Source: Crotalaria pallida (Eukaryota; Streptophyta; Magnoliopsida; Fabales; Fabaceae). Taken from it: a stretch of 64,000 nt of DNA. The notes beneath the pieces are model-generated. The model searched no databases and had not been told where the DNA came from. It saw nothing but the letters and a program-made list of their open reading frames with translations. The stretch lies in NCBI GenBank assembly GCA_037953625.1, contig CM075649.1:91579290-91643289 (forward strand), read 5' to 3'. Of this stretch, positions 11,201-20,714 are shown piece after piece (position 1 is the first letter of the stretch; each line of letters begins with the position of its first letter). A program made the translations under genes and the position numbers.

Positions 11201-11326
11201 GAAAAACATGTATATCATGGCTCCATCTTCCCATGAAGCTTTGATTTGATTGGCAGTCACGTGCTCAGGTTCTAAGATTTGAGGTACTCTAGGTCTTAAG
11301 TTATTGAAAATAAGTCTTTTCGGCAC
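8234..11326 (-). CDS. pol: Pol: reverse transcriptase, RNase H, integrase with chromodomain-like end (element B)
   Basis: An uninterrupted frame of 1030 codons. The RT spans about residues 90-330, with VFIDD catalytic loop near 243; RNase H follows (YCDASKQGLG, LELAAV, SDHKSL, ADALSR) to about 520. Integrase has a zinc-binding H-H-C-C region near 600-645 and a D-D-E core (MDFVSG near 673, SDRDPRF near 732, QSERTIQTLED near 770). The C-terminal DATWERESSMRESYPHLF resembles the degenerate chromodomain of Tekay elements, which directs insertion to heterochromatin. The Met at 11326 is not a proven start: the frame follows gag-protease after a one-step frame change. All catalytic residues appear present, so only the gag-pol junction looks damaged. 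Confidence 0.92.
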   Translation of the reverse strand: MPKRLIFNNLRPRVPQILEPEHVTANQIKASWEDGAMIYMFFASLDVKEEKKMEELPVVKDFPEVFREEIPGLPPIREVEFGIDLIPGTTPISKAPYRMAPMELVELKKQLEELLEKQFIRPSVSPWGAPVLFVKKKDGSMRLCTDYRQLNKVTIKNRYPLPRIDDLMDQLRGATVFSKIDLRSGYHQIRVKEEAIPKTAFRTRYGHYEYLVMPFGVTNAPAIFMDYMNRIFHPFLDSFVVVFIDDILIYSRNKEEHTEHLTKVLGVLKEKKLFAKLSKCDFWLESVNFLGHVITKNGIAVDPAKVEAVLEWKAPTTVTEIRSFLGLAGYYRRFIEGFSRLSLPLTKLTRKGQAFVWTEKCEECFQELKRRLTSAPVLVLPDPTKTFCVYCDASKQGLGCVLMQDGQVVAYASRQLKIHEQNYPTHDLELAAVVFALKIWRHHLYGVRIEVFSDHKSLKYLFEQKELNMRQRRWIEFLKDYDIEVQYHPGKANVVADALSRKSLHVSALMIKELELIEKFRDLNMAVEFNPRSMVLGTLKVNNEFMERVKALQAADPELQEKKELSDKGREVEFQLGTDGILRFKERVCVPNNREVKEMILEEAHKSKMSFHPGATKMYQDLKKIFWWSGMKREVAEYVSRCLTCQKAKIEHKKPGGELQPLPVPVWKWDSISMDFVSGFPRTQRGCDAIWVVVDRLTKTARFIPINMRYPLEKLAELYIKEVVRLHGVPSNIVSDRDPRFTSKFWESLQTAMGTSLSMGSAYHPQTDGQSERTIQTLEDLLRACVLEEAGSWDSFLPLIEFTYNNSFHSSTGMAPYEALYGRKCRTPLCWFETGEQLQLGPEVVQQTTDKIKVIQEKMRTAQSRQKSYHDKRRTPLEFKEGDHVFMRVVPTTGIGRVLKTRKLTSRFIGPYQIQKRVGPVAYQIALPPMFSNLHNVFHVSQLRKYINDPTHIVEPDSIQIKDNLTYETLPLRIDSRSIKTLRGKEIPLVKVIWSQDYGEDATWERESSMRESYPHLFESGAYFSGTRNL
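8240..8259 (-). other. Hairpin with GNRA loop 18 nt before the 3' LTR (element B)
   Basis: Minus strand ATTTCTCGGGGACGAGAAAT: an 8-bp perfect stem around loop GGGA. It lies at the end of pol (codons for FSGTRN). The equivalent in F has loop GGAA at the same spacing, and element G has a different 9-bp stem with the same CG-GGGA-CG centre. Confidence 0.65.
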
Positions 11327-12866
11327 AATTTAGGAGAACATGATTAATAGTTAACCAATCCATGCCTAAAATTATGTCGAGTTGGGTAAGGGGTAAGACA
11401 ATTAAGTCCACTAAGTACTCTCTATCTTCTATTCCTACCGGGCATTTAGAAACAAAAGTTGACACCATGACTAGGTCACTAGTAGGGGTAGACACAATTA
11501 GATCAAAAGGCATCACATTTACTGGCAAATTTAATCTCTCAACCACATTACGAGCAATAAACAAATGCGTAGCACCTGAATCATACAACACATTCAAGGG
11601 TATCTTACGAATGAAACACCTACCTTGGATCAGATTAGCGTTGTTAGCGACTTCTGCTCCGCTCATTGAGAAAACTCTTCCTTGTCCATGGGGTCTAGCC
11701 ACGTTCACAGCATTGACTTCTCGCTTAGGTTCAGGGCAATTCCTTGAGATGTGTCCAGGTCGGTTGCAATTGAAACAGTTGGGATTGTTCCATGGGCAAT
11801 TTGGTCCAAAGTGATTCTTGTTACACTTGTTGCAGAATGGAGGTGCACTTGCTTGTCCTCCAGCAGCATTCCCATTGTTACGAAATCCACCAGCATTTCC
11901 ATTGTTTCCTCGATTTCCACCACTGTTATTGTTGTTGTTTCCTCTGAAATGGTTATTGCAATTGTTGTTGTTTCGGTTGTTGCCACGATTCTGGTTATTG
12001 TGATTGTTATTCCGAGGATGATTCTTGTGGTTGAAACTACCATGAAACCTTGATCGATTGTCCTTTTGTCCACTCCTTTGTCCATAAGGACCTTGATATC
12101 TTGCTCCACTATTCGGGTTTCCATGTCCTGAAGAGTGTCTCATCGGACCACCACTTGAAACTTGTACAGCTAGCTTTCCAGTAGAGTTCCTTGATTTCAG
12201 ACCACTTTCCACAATACTTCCCTTGTTCACCAGAGTTGTGAATACAGCAATCTCCATAGGAGCTAAAGCTTGCTTAATTTCCGGCTTCAGTCCATCCAAA
12301 AATTTTGCACACTTAGACCTTTCATTCGCAGCTTCTTCATAGTAAGGCATAAACTTTGCTAGATTCTCAAATTTTGCAGCATACTCCCCCACCGTCATGT
12401 TACCTTGTTCCAATCGCAGAAATTCTAATTCCTTAGCTGTCTTCAGATGTTCCGGAAAGTATTTCACAAAAAGTCTGTCCTTGAACTGATTCCAAGTCAG
12501 CGCTCCAAGCTCTCCTCCTAAGGCTTGTTTCTCATTGTGCCACCAATCGGCCGCTTCTCCTACCATCATGTATCCAGCATAGGCGATCTTTTGCTCATCG
12601 GTGCACTGCATCATTCCCTCGAATATCCTTTCCAAACTTGCTATCCAGGCCTCTGCCTCTTCCGATGCGAAACCTCCAGCGAATTCCTTTGGATTCCTAC
12701 GACAAAACTCGTCGAGTCCTCTGATTCCTTGCCCACCAGCGTTCACATTCTGATTCTGCTGAAGTTGTTGATGCATAAGGTTCATGTTGTCCCTTACTCC
12801 TGCCAAGACCGCAACTGTCTGAGCCAAAACAGCAGCTGGTTCCTCATTCCCTTGTCGACGTGCCAT
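11301..12866 (-). CDS. gag: Gag and protease polyprotein of element B
   Basis: From ATG 12866 (MARRQG; an in-frame upstream Met at 12932 is less like known starts) the frame encodes about 521 residues. A Gag capsid domain covers roughly residues 60-210 (EAEAWIASLERIF, FKDRLFVKYFP, EFLRLEQGNMTV). An Asn/Gly-rich low-complexity linker follows, then a degenerate knuckle (CNKCNKNHFGPNCP) and a canonical CCHC knuckle (CFNCNRPGHISRNC) near 360, then the retropepsin with YDSGATHLF near 427 and IILGMDWL. It stops at 11301 in a frame one step off from pol. In related elements gag, protease and RT are usually one frame, so I infer a small deletion near 11310, though a programmed shift is possible. Confidence 0.9.
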   Translation of the reverse strand: MARRQGNEEPAAVLAQTVAVLAGVRDNMNLMHQQLQQNQNVNAGGQGIRGLDEFCRRNPKEFAGGFASEEAEAWIASLERIFEGMMQCTDEQKIAYAGYMMVGEAADWWHNEKQALGGELGALTWNQFKDRLFVKYFPEHLKTAKELEFLRLEQGNMTVGEYAAKFENLAKFMPYYEEAANERSKCAKFLDGLKPEIKQALAPMEIAVFTTLVNKGSIVESGLKSRNSTGKLAVQVSSGGPMRHSSGHGNPNSGARYQGPYGQRSGQKDNRSRFHGSFNHKNHPRNNNHNNQNRGNNRNNNNCNNHFRGNNNNNSGGNRGNNGNAGGFRNNGNAAGGQASAPPFCNKCNKNHFGPNCPWNNPNCFNCNRPGHISRNCPEPKREVNAVNVARPHGQGRVFSMSGAEVANNANLIQGRCFIRKIPLNVLYDSGATHLFIARNVVERLNLPVNVMPFDLIVSTPTSDLVMVSTFVSKCPVGIEDREYLVDLIVLPLTQLDIILGMDWLTINHVLLNCAEKTYFQ

Positions 12867-13055
12867 CTTGCTTCTGTTACATACGGAGGATTGGAGTCTC
12901 AGATCAAGCCAAGGGTTGCACAAGGTAAGCATATTAGGCTATGCTCGAGCCGAAAGGGTAACTACACTATAACTACCAAACAGAGTCACACAATGAAAGC
13001 ATATAAGGCTATGCTTAAGGCCACTAAGGATAACCATAGCTCTGATACCACCAAA
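12867..13055 (-). other. Leader between PBS and gag, element B
   Basis: Short untranslated stretch from the 5' LTR to the gag ATG. It holds the PBS and, just before the ATG, a possible splice acceptor (TATGTAACAG, near 12873) that could join to the donor in the LTR; unproven. Confidence 0.5.
13034..13050 (-). other. Primer binding site, initiator tRNA-Met type (element B)
   Basis: Minus-strand TGGTATCAGAGCTATGG, five bases from the LTR end at 13056. The first 12 bases match the complement of the 3' end of plant initiator tRNA-Met. Confidence 0.9.
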
Positions 13056-16000
13056 TGTAACACCCCAATTTGGAAATAGAATTTTCACTAAAAATTTGCG
13101 CCATTTTTTTTTTATAAACATTTACATGATATCATTAAAAGGTGAGTTTGCATATAAACTTAGTTTTCCAAAATATTTTTCAAACCTAATTTTTAACTTC
13201 TATTAATAACTTAGTTCATAAAAAGATTTTCCTCAGTCTTTCAAAACTCTATTCTATTTTCCAAAGTGAAGTGCCACTATACCTTCCATTCCAAAACTCA
13301 ATATTTAAAAAAAATGCGGAATAAAATTATCCTTAGATTAATTCCAAAATAAACGTCATAGAAATTGTTTAGGCTTAACAGCCATAATCCGAAAATACCA
13401 AATAACAAAAGATAAAACTTCCACTGGGGTGACATAATGATAAACAAAAGGGTCCGTTATCCAAGACTACCAAACAAACAGAGATCAATATTACTAAGGA
13501 ATAAACTAATCGTCATCGTGCACATCCTCATCCGGGTCTTCCTCTGGATCTTCTTCTATTTCTAAGTCCTCTTCTGGATCTTCCTCTTCTTTTGGGTCTT
13601 CTTCTGGGTCCTCCTCCTCACCAACATTGTGATTAGCGGGTGGATCATCACGAAAAGCCCGAGGTCCATCCGGCATAAGATCCCTCGGACGATATCGCAC
13701 TTCCTCACGATCGATGGCTACTCCTCGCAGTGTATGATCTCGATCAGTAATGGTGAGTCTTGTTGGTCCCTCCCAGATCCATCCGTGTGCAGTTCTATGC
13801 CAATGTCCCCCCACCAAAGGAGACATTTCCACTTGAATTACTCGGTCCGCCATCTAATAGATTTATCATGAACAGAGACAAGAACATGCAGAAGAATATA
13901 GAGAGTTAGCTACCAGACGGGCAAAGCGTCGACGGCATGGGCTTAATCCAGGGGTCACATTAGAACTAACACAAACATAATATCCTTATCAAATTATTAT
14001 TATCGTTGAGTCTTATATCTTTATCATACTTATCATTACTCAAGAATTCCATCTACAACTTCCATAAGTCTGTCATCATTGAAACATTAGGGATGGAAAC
14101 TATCGGTTAAAGGTAAAATAGCACACACGCTACATCTCCTCCTTCAATATCCAACCTCGTCCTAGTTCGGAAAGCAGATGGGATGCACAGGAGTCCTAAC
14201 CATGCTGACATCGAAGCCAAAGGGTACGTACCAACTGAAACCACGCCAGTTGGCCAGCAAAATAAAATCAAGTATCAGTTCATAAGTTCATAAAAAAAAC
14301 GATGGCTTCTAGTCCCATTCGGATTCCCTCTACACCATCCATGATTTGCTCAAGGGGGCGACAGCTCTATCCCTAGTTCGCGTTGTAGTCCTTGCCACGA
14401 CCAACGACCAGCAGGTGCCCTTGATCACTGTAGCATCGTTCCACCTAGGGTAGTGCTCTTAGGCTTCTTGACGAATCACCATCATTGCCCTCCCCTATCG
14501 CAATCACCACTTGGCGGAATGCCCGACCTCCAAGTATACGGTATCTTTCCTCTCCACTACTTCACTCTCAACGTAGTTAGAAAGGATAGGGTCCTAAAGT
14601 CTTTTAAGTCTTTTTAAAGTCTTTTAGAATCTTTCTTAATCCTAAGTTTGGTCGACCCATTCTAAGCCGCGCTTCTAACGGGCCTCGACCTCTAAGGGAC
14701 CACAGCAAAACTTCATCATCGTACAGTGGGATCCACAAGACGTAATCACAGCATACTCATTCACGTGATTAGTCACTCAAAGGGAATAATTTCAATGTCA
14801 TTGTGCCACGATGCACCATCACTGTACATAAACCTCATTTTCGCATATCATCAAAACTTAATCATTTCATACTTCTTTCAAGCGTATTACAACTTACTCA
14901 TAGGTTTCTTTCACATTCCCATAACTATCATTTCTCATCAATTCCAACATTTCTCAATCATACGATTTACAACATATCCATCAACATTCTCAAAATCATT
15001 TTAACAACATTTCTCATATACTCATGCAAGCATAATATAATATAATCACAATATATCAAATATTAAAATAGAGTCACTGTCTCAACGAAGGACGACTAAA
15101 CACATCCTACACTCAATCGTCGTCTCTTATATTGACTTGTAACCCGGATTCCGACTTTTGAGATGGTCAAAATCGTTCTAACGATTACCATGGTGCCATT
15201 GTGTCTAAAGGTTGCTACTCTCTCACCTTGATGCGAAGAACTAACGTGGGCTTGATTTTCGGTCTCGCTACTCGTTCCCAATTGCAAACCTTTTAAACCA
15301 ATCATTTTCACAAAATAACCTTTATAAATATCCACACTAACTTAAAAGTAATTAACCAAATATAACCTTTGAAAATATTAATTTCTCAAAGCCTTTGAAA
15401 TTTTGGAAATCATGTAAATACTTAGAAAATAAATCATTTCTAAAAAAAAAAACTAACAAAACTTTAAAATTAAATATCAAATCAATATTTCTTTTTTCAA
15501 AAACATCCTTCAATTATTTTATACAAACACAAACAACATTTCATTCAAATACATATACAAACTTACTTATAATTATTCTAAAATTACTTTTAAAAATTCA
15601 CTTTTAATTCTAAACACTTATACTTCAAGATTAACATGAAATCTATATATCTAATCTTTCAAGAACAAGTCATAACATAAATACTACACATTTCTCATTC
15701 TTGGACAGCATGCATACATAAACTTAAAAATTCATTTTCTCTTAAACAGAACATCGAAAACATATGCCGCTTCTTCCTAAATTCTTATTACAACTTCTAC
15801 TATAATAAAATGACTAAAATTGAACTAAATAAAATAATTGCATCTGCTGTACAGCCACTGAAAAAGTTGCATTAATTCAAGAAGTTCAAGTAAAACAATC
15901 CAAAACAATTATACACAATTCCTACTTATGCCAAAGACTTTAAAACACTATTATTTCTAATAAAACATTACTTTTTCATACATTCCAAATTCTGGATAGC

Positions 16001-16690
16001 AACTTAATATTTTTATTTAAATTACTTTAATCAATCAAAAATACTCATTTCTATTTGTTTCTACATTATATTTGCACATACAAACAAAGTATCACTAACA
16101 CCCTTAAAAATAATCATTTGGGATCTTAACTAATTAATTTTCCAGAATAAAAATTAAATTTCCAGAATTAAAACTAAATTTTCAGAAATAAACCTTTTCC
16201 ATAAAAACATGTAATTCATTCCATAGACAAACTAAAACAATTATCAAATCAATTAGAAAAATTCAATTAACTTAATTTCTTCCTCTAAAATTTCGACCAG
16301 TACTAGAAAATTAGGAAAAGCATTTTTATTTCTTAAAACATCTATATAATATAATTACATTACTTTATATACTAAAAATAAGAGTTTTAAATTATTAAAC
16401 AAATATAAAATAGATCTCTTTAAGGAAGAACTCATTTTTTTTCCAGCAAATAATATTTTCAAACACATCAATCACATACTCATACAATCATTTAACAATA
16501 CATGCTCTTATAAACTTATAACAACATACACATTAAGAACATTTAAAAATTTCCAGAATTTATTTTCTTTTTCAAAAATTATCTTTAGTTCCTTTTCACA
16601 AATCATTTTCATTTCATTTTACATTAAGGAAAATACTTATTTGTTTTCATTCTTTTTAGAGACTGTAACTCAAATACACATGAAATAACA
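13056..16690 (-). repeat. 5' LTR of element B, inner piece
   Basis: Begins (plus strand) TGTAACACCCCAATTT beside the PBS. From about 14958 it matches the 3' LTR at 4212 onward with few differences, apart from a missing block of about 240 bp, and stops abruptly at 16690 (equivalent to 3' LTR position 6187). The 13056-14957 part has no second copy in the window but is homologous to the 3' third of element F LTRs (for example the GTCGACCCATTCTAAGCC word near 14650 and its counterpart near 25300). Confidence 0.85.
13506..13853 (-). CDS. LTR-encoded acidic-tailed protein, unknown function (element B)
   Basis: A 115-codon frame from an ATG at 13853, wholly inside the LTR. The first 65 residues look like a folded domain (GHWHRTAHGWIWEGPTRLTI, then DHTLRGVAIDREEVRY); residues 75-115 are a run of Glu/Asp/Pro repeats (EEDPEED type). 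A splice-acceptor-like CTATTAG lies directly before the ATG. An ungapped match to the ORF of element D (GxW, then W/F-E-G, then L/I-T-I/L, plus a similar acidic tail) and a decayed match in element F (DH, DRE, Y) suggest a real, retained accessory gene rather than chance. It matches no family I know. Expression from the LTR promoter by splicing is inferred. Confidence 0.55.
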   Translation of the reverse strand: MADRVIQVEMSPLVGGHWHRTAHGWIWEGPTRLTITDRDHTLRGVAIDREEVRYRPRDLMPDGPRAFRDDPPANHNVGEEEDPEEDPKEEEDPEEDLEIEEDPEEDPDEDVHDDD

Positions 16691-17394
16691 GTCCTGAAAT
16701 TGCACTAACTTTTCTCAAATCTATACTCTAAATTCATTGCAAACAATCTGAAAAATGAGTTGACAACATTGTCTTGGTTCAGATTAAATGATGAGGGTTA
16801 ATACCTTGATTTAAAGGAAAAATTTTCAAGAGAAAATTATGTCTTATAGAAACAAATGTGATTTTAATTTTGAATGATGGAAACTGTGATTTTTGAGGCA
16901 TAAAACAAGGTTAAATGGTGCATAGATTGGGTAGAGAATTCAAGAAAAAAGGGTTTTTCTGAATTGCAATGGTAAACAGTTCAGGTTTGTAATTCTAATC
17001 GGTTAGCCTGAGACTGTAACCGGTTAGTACCTGAATCTGAAAAATAAAAAGTTTAGTTTTGAAGACCATTGAAGTTGTCTTACTCAATCTAGGGTTAAAA
17101 AGGCATGTTTTGAGAAAAAAATTCAAAAGGGGAATTTTATGCCAAAGGTTATGCCTCAAATCAATCATTCAAAAAGGGAAATTGGAATATTTCCAAATCA
17201 TATTAATTAATGTAAAGATAAAACCAACCCTGATATTTGTGCATCCATATAGACTGGAAGTCTGGTTGGTAGGAACGTTATCATATTCTGGGAATATGAG
17301 GAGGGTACTCCGGGAGTACCAATTTATAACCTACTTGATGACACATTATATATATGTGGCCAGTGTCCGGGATCTGGTTTTTATGCGTTCTGGG
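16691..17394 (+). other. Left part of block D, non-coding, with palindromic words
   Basis: AT-rich sequence with no convincing gene. It holds TAATCGGTTAG and TAACCGGTTAG near 16995-17025 and two clear palindromes at 17282-17298 (CATATTC-TGG-GAATATG) and 17305-17319 (GTACTCCGGGAGTAC). An open frame from 17059 runs into the inserted LTR at 17395, so it is not a gene as it stands. Confidence 0.5.
17390..17394 (+). other. Target duplication of solo LTR E, left (CTGGG)
   Basis: Pairs with CCGGG at 19099-19103, one mismatch. Joined without E, the sequence reads CGTTCTGGGAACG, one of the palindromes of block D, so E landed inside a palindrome. Confidence 0.65.
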
Positions 17395-17748
17395 TGTAAG
17401 ATCCATGAAGAATGTTTTGATAAATGCCTAAAGGTTTTGAACAAGCTTAAATGTGTTGATCAAGTTCAAGCTCAACAAGCAACAACAAACATCAAGTTAA
17501 GAAGAGAGAGCCAACTCATGAAGACTTAGTTTGGTAGTTTATGTTTTATTGTTTTATCTTTAGCCTCTCAAGTCTCTTAGTTTATGAGTTTGGGTAGAGT
17601 CTCTTAGAGGGTAGTGAATCTCTATCATAGTCATGATTATATCATATTTTGAGTATTCACTTTGCCTAAAATCAATAGGTGGCTTAAAGGTTTGAAAGAA
17701 AAGGTTTAGTTTTTGAGAAAACAAGTTTTAAGTGATTTTTAATCAAAA

Positions 17749-17925
17749 TAATCGATTAACAGGTTTCGATAATCGATTAACAGTATATTTTGAACTGACA
17801 ATCGATTAACAACTTTTTATAATCGATTATCTTGACTTTTACTCGAGTAAATTTTTACAGGCTTGCGGCATTACTCGATTAAGGCATGGTTACTCGATTA
17901 GCACTTATTTTACTCGAGTAACACG
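17749..17925. repeat. Cluster of TCGA-centred palindromes in LTR E
   Basis: Eight words in under 180 bp: AATCGATT (four), ACTCGAGT (two) and the mixed ACTCGATT (two). A second cluster of four lies at about 18849-18950. The flanking bases vary while most words stay self-complementary. Confidence 0.75.
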
Positions 17926-17999
17926 CACAGATCTGGTTTTTAAAATGCGTTTTTCACTTCTCAAAAGCACTTTTAACCATTCCTAACTTTTGGGTATTC

Positions 18000-18007
18000 T
18001 ATATAAA
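18000..18007 (+). promoter_or_regulatory. TATA box of solo LTR E
   Basis: TATATAAA about 600 bp into the LTR, with a likely transcription start 25-35 bases downstream. Confidence 0.5.
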
Positions 18008-19098
18008 CCTATTTCTAACCTTTGTGATCATATTCCATCATTTTGATATTCATTTTACAAAGAATCAAGCCACTCTATTCTCTCTCACTTTCTCAATATC
18101 AAAGTTCTCATTTTTACATTCTTTGATCAAGAACCTTGAATCTCTCATGTTGATATTTTCATAGCTTTTGAAAGAGATTCATAGGATTGTTATTTTGTTT
18201 TCATTTGAGTTGTAATCATTGCAAAGAAGGCAAACACTCTACAACAAAGGAAGTCTTGAAGAAGTTATTCATCAAGCAAAGTTATTTGGAAGCCTTGGTG
18301 TGGTATATCATCAAGCACTTGGAAGTCTTGTAGTGAAGCAAGCAAGTGGAAGTCTTTGAAGAATCTCAAAGCATTGGAAGTCTTGTTGTGGGGTATCGGC
18401 AAGCAAGAGAAGAGGTTAGATTAGATATCAATAGGGTTACAAGGCAAGGGTGTGGTATCTCTTGTAGGCTAGCAAGAAGGGAGTCTTGTGAGGCATTTAC
18501 TTGTAATTTGAGAAACTCTAATTCCTCATAGTGAAGAATCTCTCTTGGTTGAAGAGGGGACTGGAGTAGCTTTCAAGTGGATGAAAGTGAAACTGTGTCG
18601 TATCTCTAAACTCTCTACTCTTTACAATTCAAGTCTTTAATTGTGTTCTTGGTTGAAAACCTAGAAAAAGTGATTTTTCATAATTGATTGAATTGAATCT
18701 TAATTGTGCAAAATTGATTTTGGGAAAATCATTTTCATAACCTAGGTAATCAATAAGAATATTGGTGTTAATCAATTCCGCTTTATCTCTGATCATATGT
18801 GTTAATTGATTGATTTTCGTATTTGATTGAAAAGTGATTTTTCAATTTTAACATTGATTAATCGAGTAATTGGTTTCATTAATCGATTAGTTTGAATTGA
18901 TCATTCGGCATTAATCGATTAGTTGACTTGTTAATCGATTAATAGAAGAAAATTTCAAGAAAATCATTTCTTTTAATCGTTTTGATTTGTTTCTTGCGAA
19001 AATCTTTCAAGGTTTCTCTAACACCTATTCAACCCCCCCTTCTAGGTGTTCTCCTAGTGTATCCTAGTTATTTCACCCACCGATTGTAGGTTCTTACA

Positions 19099-19433
19099 CC
19101 GGGAACGTATGCGTTCTGGGAACGTGGTGCACACTCCGGGAGTGATGCTTATTATCCAAGTATGGTTCGGCATTACGTTCTGGGAACGAATGTCGGTGTT
19201 CCGGGAACACGAGGGTGTATTGGATGGACGTCCAAGATGGACTTTAGAGGCCTCAGTTGTGGATAGAAAATCATACATCATGCCACTTGCATTATAAGAG
19301 TTATAATGTTGAAAACTGGTGTGCTCATATGTATTTGCATTATGATCTGTCCATGATATATTTGTGATTGTAAATTTTAGTCTTTATCAATTATGTATTT
19401 GTGTATACTTACTCCCTGTGCCCTGTTTAGGTG
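19099..19433 (+). other. Middle part of block D: palindrome cluster and probable splice acceptor
   Basis: Four imperfect or perfect palindromes with CYGGG centres: 19112-19124 (CGTTC-TGG-GAACG), 19132-19144 (CACTCCGGGAGTG), 19176-19188 (CGTTC-TGG-GAACG) and 19196-19210 (GTGTTCCGGGAACAC). The stretch ends with a pyrimidine-rich CCCTGTTTAG directly before the ATG of the next ORF. Confidence 0.55.
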
Positions 19434-19651
19434 ATGGCCAGATACCTAGCTTGCATCGAGATACGCCCTATTCCTAGCGGTATATGGACGTATGAGGAGC
19501 ACCGTGCCACTTTTGAGGGGGAGGTTGAGATCACTCTCTACCACCCTAACCCTCTGGTGCGTGTGCGACCTCGTCGATTTAGGATCCCATTAGTCTATAC
19601 TATGCATGTTCCACCTTTTTATACATATAGAGGACCACCCCCGGCTCGACC
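19434..19651 (+). pseudogene. 5' part of LTR-type acidic-tailed ORF of block D, split by array F
   Basis: From ATG 19434 the frame encodes 72 full codons and two bases of a 73rd before array F interrupts it. The segment SGIWTYEEH...FEGEVEITLY aligns without gaps to GHWHRTAHG...WEGPTRLTI of the element B LTR ORF. The frame continues at 45021 with the right phase once array F and one copy of the duplication are removed, giving 157 codons in all. So the gene was open when F inserted. Function unknown; it was probably an accessory protein encoded in a long LTR. Confidence 0.6.
19647..19651 (+). other. Target duplication of array F, left (CGACC)
   Basis: Identical to 45016-45020 on the far side of the 25 kb array. 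One duplication for the whole array means one insertion event, followed by internal duplication. Confidence 0.9.
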
Positions 19652-20714
19652 TGTGAGACCCACAATTTTACCCAATTTATTTGTGATTTTATAATTGAAA
19701 TTAGGAAATTATGCTTGATTTTGATACCTGGGTTTATATAAAAAATATATATATATGAAAATATATATGTATACACGTAACATATATAGGTATATATATT
19801 ATATACCAATGTTTTCCCTAGCCTATTTAAATGAAATATTTTTAAGGTAAAGTATTTGATTTAAATGATTTTAAAAGATGAAATGATTTTTGATGGATTA
19901 GAGTATCCTATCTTTAGAAATTCATATCTTTTCAACCGTATGTCGAAAAATTACAAATGATATGTCAAAACAATCGTATCGAAATCTAGATTATGAAAAT
20001 GTAAAGCTTTGATTTTTATTTTTGAGTTTTCGAAATTTTATCACTGCTGCAATAGTGAACGAATTTTTGAGTTTTAAGAACCAATGTATGGTTTTAATGC
20101 ATTAAATAGCCTTTTGACTAAAGTATATTTTACTTTGAAAATAAAAATGCATTTCTGAAGTTGTATAATGTATTATCATTTAAATCAACTGTATTTTCGT
20201 ATTTTATTATTTAAAAATATTTGAAAAGCTTAGAAAGTGTATTTTTGGAGGAAATGATCTTAGGACTTCAAAAATTCATAACTTTCAAACCATAAGTCCA
20301 AAAATTACAAACTTTATATGAAAACGATCGTATTGAAATGTAGAATCTTAATATGTAAAAATAAAATTTTTATTTTACTGTTTGCGAAATTTTTTGTACA
20401 GTAGGTAGAAAATCAAATTTTGATAATTAATATGATGGGATAATTATGTAGGCACCTCCACAATGAACCAATGAGAATTTTTCTCTCCTATTTCTAATAT
20501 TATGCACTGTCCAAAATTAGTGTGGAAAGAGGGGAAGAATAGTTCTGAAGTTTGTGAGAATAATCCATGAATTAAAATGCTTTACGAATCAACAAAATCA
20601 CATTTAATGCTAGTTCATGTTCCAAGTAGTATTTGAAAATTTTTGAATGGAACTTGATGAAGGGAGCACGAATTTTAGGTCATAAAAATGAAGGGAAATG
20701 CATCTCCAAACACC

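Larger units (their letters stand above)
17395..19098 (+). repeat. Solo LTR, Sirevirus (copia) type (element E, 1704 bp)
   Basis: Starts TGTAAGATCC and ends GGTTCTTACA (terminal inverted repeat TGTAAGA/TCTTACA). It is flanked by CTGGG (17390-17394) and CCGGG (19099-19103), a 5-bp duplication with one change. The plus orientation follows from a TATA box (18000-18007) and the CACCTATTCAACCCCCC word near the 3' end, as in the Sirevirus LTR at 58524. No internal domain remains, so recombination between two LTRs is inferred. It carries 12 TCGA-centred palindromic words in two clusters. Short frames within it show no homology I recognise. Confidence 0.8.

Noticed and set aside
17059..17529. 156-codon plus-strand frame
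   Set aside because: Crosses the boundary of solo LTR E at 17395, so it is a chance fusion.
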